From: Psilocybe azurescens
Lineage: Eukaryota; Basidiomycota; Agaricomycetes; Agaricales; Agrocybaceae
Assembly (NCBI GenBank): GCA_023853785.1
Contig: JAJIRX010000492.1
Span: 124,001-188,000, forward strand
Direction of reading: 5' to 3'
DNA: 64,000 nt
Under the pieces are notes generated by a model that was not told where the DNA came from, made no database searches, and saw nothing but the letters and a program-made list of their open reading frames with translations. This document shows positions 1-10,596 of this stretch, in pieces. Each line of letters opens with the position of its first letter. Within the stretch, counting starts at the first letter, position 1. A program made the translations under genes and the position numbers.

Positions 1-961
1 CAGAACACTGGTTTGCACTTCTCCGTCTTTTCGAACTTGCAGACTTCGTATCTGTGTCCAGACCTTGCGCAGATAAGGCAAATGGGGATGCTGGAACGGC
101 TTTCCCCACTTCCCTGACAGAAAACGATTGGGAGGACTGGGAGGATCTAACCGTCCTCCCGAAGAAAAAGGGGTGCTAGAAGGGGAGGATGACACAGGGT
201 GAGAATATGGCTCGAACCGATGCTGAGATTGAGAAGAACAAAACGCCATCTCCAACGCCGTCTGGTAACCCGCAATCTTAACCTGCAACGCCCGACTCTC
301 ACCTCCTCTGCCACCTTTGCTTTTATTGCCTCGAACTTGCGACCCCAAACCGCCTGGTCGAAGCGGAATGGGTTGGTGTGATATTCCTGGCGATATTGGA
401 TATCGAAGCGCAGGATGTCCGGAAAGTTGAGGCGGATATCACAGTGATTATGCCAGTGGGAATAAAGGGCGGGCGAAGACGAAGCTTTGAATCTTAATGA
501 ACTTGAGATAGCTAACCCAGGCTTCCTGCCAATCGATGGAGTCCATTCGGCGATCGTCTGGGAAGAGGGATAGGTTTATAACACGAGACGCCACACTCAG
601 GGCGACCGCCTTTTCACGAGGGATGGAAGTGTATGTGAGGTCGCGGATTGAGCCAAGAACAGAGCGAGCGTAAGTAGATTTTGAGCTCAACCAGACGACG
701 AATGTCAGGGTGAACGCCGAACGCGAGCAATGTATTCACATTCACACAATCGACCTCCTTGTCCTCGTGGAATAGAGGCCCATGCCACGCCGATGAGGTA
801 GCCTGCGCCACACCAACGCCTCGCATCACCTCAGCGATGTGAAGCCGTTCGGCCTCAGACATCTCCGCATACGCCACAAGGAACTGGTTGGCGGACGTTG
901 GAGTAGGCCAATCTGGCCTATGCTGGCAGATCGTGTCTGGGATGCTCGGAAGGCTCGTCAA
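1..961 (-). pseudogene. Broken CCHC zinc-knuckle protein gene (cut by window edge)
   Basis: Read on the minus strand, a conserved-looking N-terminal segment starts at 961 (MTSLPSIPDT...). It changes frame near 680, continues through a region rich in aromatic and basic residues, hits a stop near 450, and resumes in another frame with FDIQYRQEYHTNPFRF and AVWGRKFEAIKAK. At 39-80 it encodes CLICARSGHRYEVC, an exact C-x2-C-x4-H-x4-C zinc knuckle. Such knuckles bind nucleic acid in retroelement Gag and related proteins. The layout resembles a multicopy agaricomycete family that I know only as hypothetical. A Gag-like origin is my inference. At least two frame changes and internal stops with no plausible splice sites argue for a pseudogene. 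The 3' end lies beyond position 1. Confidence 0.6.
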
Positions 962-1838
962 GCGGCCGCGCAGTATGGCGTTGCGGGCAAAGGTCTAATA
1001 TATATAATGTTGGTCTGACTACGAAAGCGTGCTAGCACACAAACCGTGCACAGCCGCTAATGAGATGCACTACACTATCTAATCCACGAGCCGGTGATGC
1101 CTCGCCGTGATTCTCGTCCGAGGAGTTATTGCCTGAAGAAGGACCAGCTTTGATGGGATCAATACCAAGTTGTTGGCATAATGTTGGCTGATGTTGGTCG
1201 AATATGATTACCGAGCTGGAGATTAGCGTAGGAAACAATCATATTGGGGTGAAGAGTGTTGCCGGTGGTGCTGGCAGGACGAAGACACCATAGTAAAGGA
1301 GCGACGACGTCGAAAGAATGATTATGCAACGCGTTTCGAAGAAATACAAAAATATGCCTACTTGTACTCCTCATATTTATATGGAGGATAAATCAGAACG
1401 TCGTGCTTGTTCGACAACCTTGACAGATTTAGCAGGTCCACCAACAAGCTATGTATAGAACTGAAACCGTATGTGCTATCCCGTACACATTGCCTCTATA
1501 CCACAATAATCTATATACCGCTAGTACTCCTCTACCCTAATGCTTATTTGCGAGAAAACCACTCTGTGACCAACTTTGAAGACTCAAGAGCTCTAGATCC
1601 CAGCCTCTACGAAACGCCAGACAGTTCATTTCTGGCCAGCCGACGGCATTTCGAGTCGGACCTATTGGCAAGTTTAGATAATCAGTTGATTTAAGCGTCA
1701 TCTCTATATCAGTCAGGCATTCCTTCTTCTTTCGTCCTTCTTCCACTCGACTTTACATTCTCTACTTCTGACCTGGTGTCATTTTTCCTCGACAATCTAT
1801 AGTCGCTAATCTATTGAGCTGCTGGACACCTTTGAAAA
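962..1838. other. Intergenic, no gene recognised
   Basis: Only short unsupported open frames occur here, including a 95-codon frame on + at 1407-1694 with no recognisable motif and no splice context. A pyrimidine-rich stretch at 1715-1760 lies upstream of the next gene and could be its promoter or leader. Confidence 0.4.
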
Positions 1839-3806
1839 ATGGAAAATTCTGTCGAAACGCCCAACAATCTTCGAATACCTTTCCTAGGGTTCATGGCGAG
1901 TGCCATGTAAGATGTTTCATCCGTCTTGAATTCGTCCATACCTCATCCATGTTCTCTGACTATGATGTAGACTGTTTGGAGTCACGATTCTGCAGAGTTA
2001 TCAGTACTTCGTCAATTACGTCGACGATTCTTTTACCAGAAAAGCTACGGTCAGTTCGCGAGCAGTCATATTTTCCGTGATTTCGTGACTATTGATGTCC
2101 ACTAGATCACTATCGTCTGGTAAGTTTACTGTCTAACGTTTTCGAAGTGCGTAATGCTGCCCTAGTACTCATATCGGGCTATGGGAAATAAATAGCTTCC
2201 TCGATTGTCTTCACTTTATATTCTCGGGGATTATGATCTGTGCTGGATATACAAGTGAGCTGAGATTTTCAGACCCCAATGCGGTGTGGTCAGTATCCTT
2301 TCAGTATCCTGCTTCGATTGCTCAGCTGATGAACCTTTTCCAAAACGCTCAGGGCGTTGAAGGTTGGCTTTTATATTGTTGATTATTTTTCTGTGATGGA
2401 AGTGATTTTTGTAATAGGCCATGGTTACGGCAGACGTAGGTTCCTTTGTCATCTCTTAGACAACGTAGACTGAAGACACGGTTTAACGCTCAAAGATTTT
2501 ACTATTGGTCTTCGTTCAGAGGTCTGCGAAGTCACTATTTTTCTGCTTTTCATCGTTAACGATCGCGTCCGTCCTCTTCAGTTTCTATTTACATCTACTT
2601 TGGACCCGTATGTTCTGCGTCCGCTCTACAATTGTTCCAGGGAATGCGCACTGATGTTCTGTAAAGTAGCGGCAAATGTCCTATCAAAAGCGGGCCTCGC
2701 TAGGACCATTAAGGTATGTTCCCAAAGATCCATCAAGAGAGAATTCATACTACCAAACATTTATACGTAGACATTTTCCACTTTCACATTCTTCTGGGCA
2801 GCAGGCACGTCCTTTATATTGTGTTTCGGTCACACGCATCTCAGTCGACTTGGGGGGCACGTGTAGGATGCGGAATAGGTGAGGACAGCCTCTATTAGTT
2901 GGTCAATTGACCTTTCTTAACGCAATCGGGCCAGGTTTGCTAGCGTATATGTAAGGAGTTTTCTCCTCGAATATCTGTCCTGATTTGACGACGTCACTCG
3001 CCCTCTAAGAGGACAGATAGCCCATGTGTTTCATCTTACATTGTCTCTCAAGGTAGCTCGTCGTCGTTTCCTTTGTCCTATTAAAGTCTTATCATAATAT
3101 CAGAAGATGGTTGTCATCGCTATTGGGTCCACAGCGCTTATTGATGCTGGAATCGCTTTATGCATTGCGATTGTTCTGTACGACATGAATACCTCGGAGA
3201 CCAAAAGGTTGGCGCCGTCGCTTCTGGTCTTGATTTGAATGGGGCATCAGGCGCTCATATAGCCGTTATAGGGGCGGGGAGATTATCAGGGGTCTTATCC
3301 TTTTCTTTGTTGGCATTGGAATATTAACTAGGTACCCTCTGCCACAGGCTTACATCTTATACTATGTCTGATGAATTTCCATCAGCGTGTGCGCCGTGAT
3401 CAAAGTTTCTCTGGTAAGTTCCTCTTTGGTCTAAGGGAGAACGATCACACCAATGATAATCGATGAACTCCGTTGAAGTTTGCTTTAGATCCGAATTCTG
3501 TGCAATATCTGGCAGTACAATTCTGGGTCCCTAAAAGTCAATGATCCGAGCGCTACCGGGTTTTATCTTATCTCATGTATTTGCCTGGCGCCTAAACAGT
3601 CTACGCCAATTCTATTTTAGCGCTGTAAGTGCATTGTTCAATCTCTTGTTGAGCTCTCGCTGATTATCATATCGTATTCACGATACAGGTTTAATGCCAA
3701 GTCCCAGTTGAAGGAGAAGCTGGAGGTATCTGAACATCTTCGTGCATCCAGCTCATTGTTCTTCGGAGAATCTCCTCCAGCCCCTGCTCCCTCAGGAGTC
3801 TCCTAA
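1839..3806 (+). CDS. DUF6534-type multi-pass membrane protein, copy A
   Basis: The gene is fragmented into many small exons. Exon 1 (ATG 1839) encodes MENSVETPNNLRIPFLGFMA and ends AT|gtaaga. Exon 2 from about 1974 gives ILFGVTILQSYQYFVNY, the family's first-helix motif (LYGVTxxQTYxYF). A 14-nt exon at 2106-2119 is followed by LDCLHFIFSG and a D-P-N-A-V-W block, then 10-nt (2353-2362) and 18-nt (2418-2435) exons. Later come AIGSTALIDAGIAL (about 3116), LILFFVGIGILT, SVCAVIKVSL, and the hallmark end VYANSILALFNAKSQLKE. The last intron (3630-3688) joins in phase and the stop is TAA at 3804-3806. The family is a membrane protein of about seven helices of unknown function, expanded in mushrooms. 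I found no certain lesion, but not every middle exon was resolved. It is the closest relative of copy B. Confidence 0.7.
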
Positions 3807-4953
3807 ATAATCAAATTCATAACCCAGAAACGATCCTTTTGTGAGCCCGGCAGTCTGAAACTTGAGGTAAGCACATATTGCTGTATTTGCTTATGGTACT
3901 CTCAGGTATTAGGAACAATCTGCGCATTCATCTGAAAAAAAAAAGTTTGCAAGAGACCCCAATTGGTAGCGCTGATAATCCCTACTTTCCAAATCTAAAG
4001 CATGTCTTCTCAGAGGAGCCGCTCGTAGTATCGCTCGCAGATTCGGAAGCTGCGGGCCACCAGAGAAGGATCTACATCGGAACTTATCGGAGCCCAGCCG
4101 TCTTTTCGATGGACATCCGTGCCACCTTTCCAACGTATCTCCCATCATTCATTAGGCCTTCTAAGATACATAGACACATCCGGAGCCAATGGCCATCTGT
4201 CAAACAGCAGAGGCTATTTTGCCATGACCAATCCATCAGCAAATGTAACTCGTGTTCGGTAGCTTTGTTCCCACCGTCCAGCGACTTCTGTTCTTTGCCA
4301 GTACTCTGAGTAACGGCACACGTTTGGCTACCAATGTTGCATTCATCACAATAAGTCAATTTGAAGACATGTCGATCTCTCTCGCTTAAGAGTCCTGAAC
4401 TCCCGCCTACAGCTAATACTACACAGGTGTGCTCAAACCCAAAGTCGCTCGCCTATTATTCAATATTTATCAATCAACGAGTGCTAAGTCACTGACTGAT
4501 ACTCCTGACTGCCTGCATGACCTAATGCAGTCTATAATAGTATCATGACTCCCATAATGAACTTCCGATGTGCAGTAGAAAAGGACATTGGTCGTTTGCT
4601 TTCCTAAAAGAGTACAACACTTAGAACCTCGAACAAAGGCCGACATCGAATTTTAGTCGAGATGTTCAAAATTGAACAATTCTCGTCATATTTTAAGCAA
4701 AATTACAGCGGCCTCTTCTACTGTTCACATGGTTTTGATCATAATTCATGTCCGTGGTTGAATTGCTTCAAGCACCGAATGTTATAAAAATACCGTATCT
4801 ATCTATAACAAGTCGATGGCGGACAGTACATAAGACTGAAGACTTCACAGACTAGCCTCGTGACCCCTTTGCGCCTTCTTTTTCCATCCAGACGCTCTAC
4901 ATTCACATCCACAGCAAGACTCGTTGAGAGTGCTGCCCTCCGTCGATTGAAGC
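3807..4953. other. Intergenic; no gene recognised
   Basis: There is a 143-codon open frame on + (3878-4309), overlapped by minus-strand frames. None shows a family motif, splice-site support or membrane segments like the flanking DUF6534 genes, so I read it as chance. The stretch just before 4954 is probably the promoter of copy B. Confidence 0.4.
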
Positions 4954-6870
4954 ATGGATTCAGCCCTATCAATGAACACTCGAGCGCCGTTCCTGGGGTT
5001 CATGGTCGGATCAATGTTTATTCACAAGTTACCTCTATGCGAGGCGTCACCTAACGGCGTAATATTGCAGATTATTCGGTGGGACACTACTACAAGCATA
5101 TCACTATTTCCTCAACTGTACAAGCGAGTCTAAAACAAGGAAACTTGTCGTGAGTTTCCCCATTTTTCAACCGTTATTTATTAGGTACCGATAAGATTGC
5201 TATGATGCTAGATCCTCACTGTGTGGTATGTGTCCCACTTGAACAGTAGCTTTGCTCTCGTTTACATGCTGGATGGTAGCTCGCTTGACTGCTTACACTT
5301 CTCATTCTCGGCGATCATGATGAGTTTTGCGTTTACGAGTGCGACAAAATTTGGGAACCCCAACGTAGTTTGGTGCGTCATGCTTGTTTGTTCCACTCTC
5401 CGAGATAGACAAGCAGTATTCATTATCCTGCCTTTATCGGACCATTAAATCAGGAGCATGAAGGTGAGTAGTTACTGGCTCTATTTTGCCGTTCCTCTCA
5501 CTGATCGTAAACCCTCGTGGCTGGCTGTTAGGCGTTATCAACGACAGATGTGAGTGAGGTTCGTCCTACCTCCGGCCGCTTCAAAATTGACCTTTCATGT
5601 GTCCATACGAAGGCCCTATTACTTGTCTTTGTTCAGAGGTGTGCCCAACCAATCATTGTTATCGCTACTAACTCTCAACGACAATATTTTAAAGCTTCTA
5701 TCTACACCTGATATGGGTTTGTGAGTCAATCTATAGCCATGTTACCTCTACCCCTCATTAATCCGATCTTCAGTGGCAGAGAATATGACGGTGGCGAGAT
5801 GGGTCTCACAGTCTATCAGAGTAGACTTTGCCTTCATTCGTCCAGAGAAAGTGGCTAAATCTTTCGTTACCTCAGGCATTCTCGGTGATCACCTTCGCTT
5901 ATGCGCTAGGTACGTTCAGCGCCCGTTTCTAAAATTATGTCACTCTAACGTATGCCGCAGGAATTGGTTCCGGTAGGCTAGCATGGTGTCTTCACGTCAT
6001 GTATAACTGACGTACTTTTGCAGCTTTGCTTGTTCATATGTGAGTCTTCTTCGAAACACTGGATTCTAAGTACATCACAAGCCAACAAATTTAGGGTCCA
6101 ACTGTCTCAAGTATTCCATTTCACGGTTTCATTTAAGGTCCGTACATCTCCGCTTCTACATTGACAAGTCCAAAACTAACCTAGGTCGATCCTATGCCAC
6201 ATTAAACCGCCCGCCACGGTCTTTAGCAAGTAGTGTGCATTGCCATTGGGTCCACGGCTGCCATTGACTCTACAATTGCTATCACGATGACGGTCGTGCT
6301 GTACAAAATGATACCTCTATCTCCAGTGAGGAGGTGAGCAGGAGCAGCATATATTCCCGTCTACTCTTAAAGATAATTGACTGTACTACAGGGGCATGCA
6401 TACAGTTCACCAACTTGTCCTCTTTTTCATAGCAACTGGCATGTTGACGGCGTAAGTATCGTCAGCATCATCACTGAAGCAGAACTTACTCTCGTTTACA
6501 GTGTGTGCGCGGTCATTAGACTAGCCTTGGTGAGTCGCAAGGGTTATATCTGACTATCCCAAGTCTGATCGTCATTAATTTATTTCAGTTTGCGTCCGAC
6601 CCTTCGTCGACGATGTATCTTGCTTTACACTTTGCGGTACCAAGATGTGAGTCATAAAAAATCCATGTAGCGAATGCTACTTATGCACTCTGCACTAGTG
6701 TATGTGAATTCAATATTAGCTTTGTGAGTACTTTAGTAAGGTAGGACGATCAAACGATGACGATTAAGGGCAGGTTCAACTCCAAATCGCGTCTGAAACG
6801 GAACATGGACTGCTCCGAGGAGTTTCGCCTTTCGAGCGGAATACTATTCGGTAATTTCTTAGAGGAGTAA
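4954..6870 (+). CDS. DUF6534-type multi-pass membrane protein, copy B
   Basis: This is the best preserved copy. Exon 1 starts MDSALSMNTRAPFLGFMVGS. Exon 2 gives ILFGGTLLQAYHYFLN and ends at RKLV. Microexons follow: 14 nt (5212-5225), then SLDCLHFSFSAIMM...KFGNPNVVW, then 10 nt (5454-5463) and 18 nt (5534-5551). FYLHLIWV (about 5698) fits the family's FFxYRIW segment. AIGSTAAIDSTIAITMTVVL (about 6237), LVLFFIATGMLTA, AVCAVIRLAL, FASDPSSTMYLALHF, LYVNSILALF and NSKSRLKRN complete the C-terminal DUF6534 region. Each junction there uses GT...AG and keeps phase. Stop TAA at 6868-6870. Function is unknown; a receptor or transport role is conjecture. The exon-1 donor (gtttat) is weak compared with copy A (gtaaga). 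Confidence 0.75.
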
Positions 6871-7722
6871 TATAAGCAAATAATAATAACAAATTTTCCA
6901 CTTGTACAATCGACTTGGGATTCGGACGTAGTACCCCTCGTTATTAACTATTTATTTTCATCCTTAAGTCATGGTCCCGAGTTAGACCTTAATTCTCCAG
7001 ATCACCTAACGACAATCATCGGAGAAATTTCTATTCCGTACGACATGGGGATTGGCGGGGAGATCATGGAATTTATCTTTACAATGGGCGCTGGGGTCTT
7101 CTGAGCGCCGTCGATTTCATCAATCAGCCTATGATCGGCTGGCTTTCAGTCTGACAAGAGCTCCATCCCGTATAGTATAGCTAAGCCAGATTGCCTATTA
7201 CCTAAGGCAACCACCATCCTCTGCAACTTCAATTCAGGAAGTCCTTTGGTTTCATGCCCACCTTACTACACTGGGATGTCTTTCCCATGCACCGTTTAGG
7301 CGGCTCCACAAAATAGATTTTGATTGCTAAAAGTTAAACCAGTACTTGATAGCAATTCAAACATTTATACTGCGTGGCAGAAATACAGGGTATAGGTCAC
7401 ATTTAATGCCCCCTTGGATCATCGAAACCGTCAAGAACAAAATTAGTATTCTGATTCCCCACAGTCTCCACAGTGTGCGTACTGCACATATAGTAAAGTT
7501 ACAAGGCGCGACGGATCGTCCTCGGGCGCTTTTTTTAGACCGTCGGCAGCTTATAGTTATTTACAGAATTTAGCGATGACGACCAAACCATGATAGGTTA
7601 TCACCTCGACAATATTTTGGCCTAAACCTTATTAAAGAACGAATTAAATAAGTGTATTAATAAAGTTGTTGGGTCATAACTTTCAGAGGCCGTAGAGGTC
7701 GTATGAGATAGAGCCCAGATCC
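6871..7722. other. Intergenic between convergent genes; no gene recognised
   Basis: This AT-rich spacer lies between copy B (+) and the glycosyltransferase-like gene (-). A 75-codon frame at 7346-7573 has no motif. The region should hold the 3' UTRs of both genes. Confidence 0.4.
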
Positions 7723-9451
7723 TCACCACAGACCTCCTATAATTCTAGAAACAGCCTCTTCGTTCTTCCTCCATGTTTCCTTTTTGCGTAATTCAAAATT
7801 TCTTTTGCTGCGTATCCACCCATCTTCTATTAGGTTGGCCACCGCATGGCGAACCCGTGGATGAGAATTGAGCGAAATTGGAGCCACTCCAGAAGTAGGC
7901 CCTTTATTGGCGAGGAAACCTGTAGCATCGCCCGTTCGAAGGGCCTTGAGAGCTTCGACCTCGCTCATAACCGCTGGACGCGTTACGGTTATTCTATCGT
8001 CGTCTATATGCGTATATGCATCACGAAGCTGTTGCAATGCCAGAATAGGGACCTTAGATCTATAATGAGAGCAGTATTATCAACGGGAAGAGAATACACT
8101 GACATTCGCCTCCATGCACATGGCAATGCTCGAGCTCGCCTGGTTTCTGAAGTTCATGTCATCCTCACTCAAAAATGCGGGTATACAGATGTCCATTCCT
8201 CCCATGATCTGATAAAATTCAGTGTAGTTCAAATTTGTGTGGAAAACGACGAGATTCTTCAGCTCAATGGGGACGTTTAACCAGCCACTACCGACGAGGT
8301 GGAGTTTGAACTCAGGATGCTCGGCGCTTCTGTCCGGGATAAACGACGGAGTATCACCGAGTGGTAAATACCCCCACGCCTCCGGTTTCGCTAAAAATAG
8401 TCATTGAGATGAGAAGACCAAACATTGTTCTTAAGTAGAGGGCGTACCGTGAAGAGATGCATTTAGCTCTGAAAATATGCGCGTGTAGTCCCGTCTGCTG
8501 TTATCGAATGACCCTTGAATGACCGCGTTGGATAAAACGCGGTTCGGAGAATGGACAGGTAGGTTCTGAATGTCCAGGATTGGGACGTGGAAATCGACAG
8601 GAATGTATTCAAGTCCAGCGGATCTTAGAGCCGGATCAGCGCTTCGAGCTTGGTCTTGAAATTTCGTACGGAAGGTTCGCGCAACACTGAATGGGCACAA
8701 GATTTTTGTCAGACGCCGTCTCTGCTACCTATCGCACAACGCACTGCTCTGAAATGGGAAGCAATCGAATGGCATTTCGGCGGGACCATTCTGGGATATA
8801 GTCTTGCCATATTTCGTCCAGGGCGTTATGCACAATGCAAACTATCTGAAATTTATGCTGGGAGTCGCGAGCATCCCATGCTTTTAAAAGCTCGTCGTTC
8901 CAGTGTCTCATGCTATATATGGAGGTAGAGACGCGACAACCATAGTAAGTTAAGCGGGATATGGATATCAGGGGCCAATCATGTTTTACGCACTCGATTT
9001 CGCATGTCCCGAATATGACAAGATCAATCCCGCCAAGCCCATTGTTACCCTTGATGTCTCGTGTGAGGTCTGCGAAGTCTTTTATTTGCCCACTATACAG
9101 GCCGTACCCATCGATGATCCTCTGAAAATCGAAATAATAGGACCAAGGAGTGTACAATTGAACGCTCCCTTCCAGCATAACCCGCTTAAGCGTCCACGCA
9201 ACCGCCAAATACACATCAAAGTGGTATCCAAAGCTTGAGGCGATGGCAATATTTTTACGAGCTTGCGGAGGCCTGTGCGTCAAGGTGAACCGGTCCACAG
9301 ACGCTTGCAGCGGCGGCTGCAGCACGTCAAAGAACTCGAATCGCCAAATGGGAAGAAAAAGTAAGAGACTTGCGAAGATGCTAACGGCTACTCGACGGCG
9401 TGGTGAAAACCTCGCGAATCGTCCTCCTGTAGAGAGTTTATAGTCCTCCAT
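7723..9451 (-). CDS. Glycosyltransferase-like type II membrane protein (conserved agaricomycete family)
   Basis: Four minus-strand exons join in phase. Exon 1 from ATG 9451 ends at PISE and CA|gtgcgt (about 8742). Exon 2 starts after 'cattcag' (HVARTFRTKFQ...) and ends SLH. Exon 3 encodes KPEAWGYLPLGDTPSF and KLHLVGSGW. Exon 4 begins VPILALQQLRDAYTHIDDDR and runs to the stop at 7723. One membrane helix lies near residues 19-38 (VAVSIFASLLLFLPIW), giving a type II anchor. The segment LVVFHTNLNYTEFYQIMGGM followed by D-x-x-x-P-A-F resembles the donor-side loop of GT-B (GT4-like) glycosyltransferases, and IVIHN/LLPISE-like blocks fit a Rossmann pair. That assignment is inference; I know the family only as hypothetical. 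All splice sites look functional and I see no lesion. Confidence 0.75.
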
Positions 9452-9668
9452 TGTGTATGGATGGACGGAAGTGTCGATTTCTTTCCGCGCGACGCGCTAG
9501 TTGTATGTTGGACCACGTGCTTAAATGTAACGGAGGCAAACAATTAGACTGAGACAGATTCAAGGGAGACAAAGCATATTTATGATTTGAAGAATTCGTA
9601 ACATAAGTAATGATTTATTGATTGTGAAATGTCCATGTTAGTCGTGGCGATTCAAAACTTCACTACGT
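9452..9668. other. Short spacer
   Basis: This is a 217-bp gap between two minus-strand genes. It should contain the promoter of the 7723-9451 gene, but I see no clear TATA box or other site. Confidence 0.4.
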
Positions 9669-10088
9669 CTACTTGTCTTTGATTGGAAAGTCGGAGCCAG
9701 TGGTACTTTTGTAGCCCCGTCGAATAGCGTCGGAGATCTGTTCATCTTTCGCCTGTTCCGCGGCACTTTCATTGTTTTGAGGGCCAGCGCCCATGAATCG
9801 CTCTTGAACGAAATCCACTCCTGTTACAGTAAAGAAATAACGCATCAGAAATTTTAACAATCGAATAAGCAGTGGATTCGACCTTTATCAAGCATATCTG
9901 TTGTATAAATACATACTTATTATACTTCATTTCTCATGATATAAGTGAAGCATACCTTCGTTTTTCTCCCCAGCTTGACCCCCACCGAGAGCTCCATTCA
10001 CTCTATCCGACAGTCCGCCGCCTCCGTTACCCGTTGCAGGTTGTGACCCTTTGTTTTGGCCTGGTAAATGTCCTTTTAAGAAGTTCAT
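9669..10088 (-). CDS. Small conserved fungal protein with NES-AEQAKDEQISD motif
   Basis: Two exons. Exon 1 starts at ATG 10088 (MNFLKGHLPGQNKGSQP...), is Gly-rich and ends GAA G|gtatgc. Exon 2 follows 'ctgtaacag' and reads GVDFVQERFMGAGPQNNESA, then EQAKDEQISDAIRRGYKS and the C-terminus DFPIKDK. The protein is about 100 residues, soluble, with no signal peptide or membrane helix. The acidic/basic helical core ending in QISDxIRxxYKSxTGxDFP is shared by small proteins across Dikarya whose function I do not know; a stress role is only a guess. A TATATAAG box lies about 53 bp upstream of the ATG. The gene is head-to-head with the old yellow enzyme gene, about 500 bp apart. Confidence 0.8.
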
Positions 10089-10140
10089 GGTGATGATGTT
10101 GTTAAAGATGGACTGAACGATATAAGATGTTCAGGTAGGT

Positions 10141-10148
10141 CTTATATA
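10141..10148 (-). promoter_or_regulatory. TATA box of the small conserved gene
   Basis: On the minus strand this reads TATATAAG, about 53 bp upstream of the ATG at 10088. That is a normal fungal TATA distance. No other core element is visible. Confidence 0.45.
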
Positions 10149-10512
10149 CGACTCCACTTGAATGACCTATTCATGACGCTGGAGCGTTTCAGCTCCAGGG
10201 CTTGGCAGTTGCTCTCCTGTAGGCCCAGTTATCATTCGATTGGTCTTTTGATGGCCAGGCACAAGATGCGGATATCCCCGAAAATCTTCCTTTTCGAGGA
10301 TTGATCGCCTAGGCCCGGGCCCTGGGCATTTTCTCTTCGAACGACGTGCGGCCACCTGTAGCCAACTGTCATCGACACCGTTATCACTGCACAGTGCAGC
10401 AAGCAGCAAGGAACACCTATTTCATGCAATTTGTCCCCGATTGTTGGTCATCCAAAAAACCTGTTAGTCATGGCGTTGGGAAGGATAAACCATCTGCAAC
10501 GGCGGGAACCAG
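10149..10512. other. Divergent promoter region
   Basis: This is the shared upstream region of the small gene (-) and the old yellow enzyme gene (+). Open frames of 80, 65 and 84 codons cover it on both strands but lack motifs, and I treat them as chance. Their mutual overlap argues against coding. Confidence 0.4.
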
Positions 10513-10519
10513 TATAAAA
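10513..10519 (+). promoter_or_regulatory. TATA box of the old yellow enzyme gene
   Basis: TATAAAA lies 84 bp upstream of the ATG at 10597 on the same strand. A pyrimidine-rich stretch between the box and the ATG fits a fungal transcription start region. Confidence 0.45.
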
Positions 10520-10596
10520 TTTATTGGAAATGGTGAGTTCTCTTCTTATCCGTCATTTATCTCTTTAATTATTCACCACTCCACCCCAGTAATACC

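Noticed and set aside
1407..1694. 95-codon plus-strand frame
   Set aside because: No motif, overlapping minus frame, poor start context; composition like the surrounding non-coding DNA.
3878..4309. 143-codon plus-strand frame between copies A and B
   Set aside because: Two minus-strand frames overlap it, there is no recognisable domain, and it lacks the intron density of neighbouring genes.
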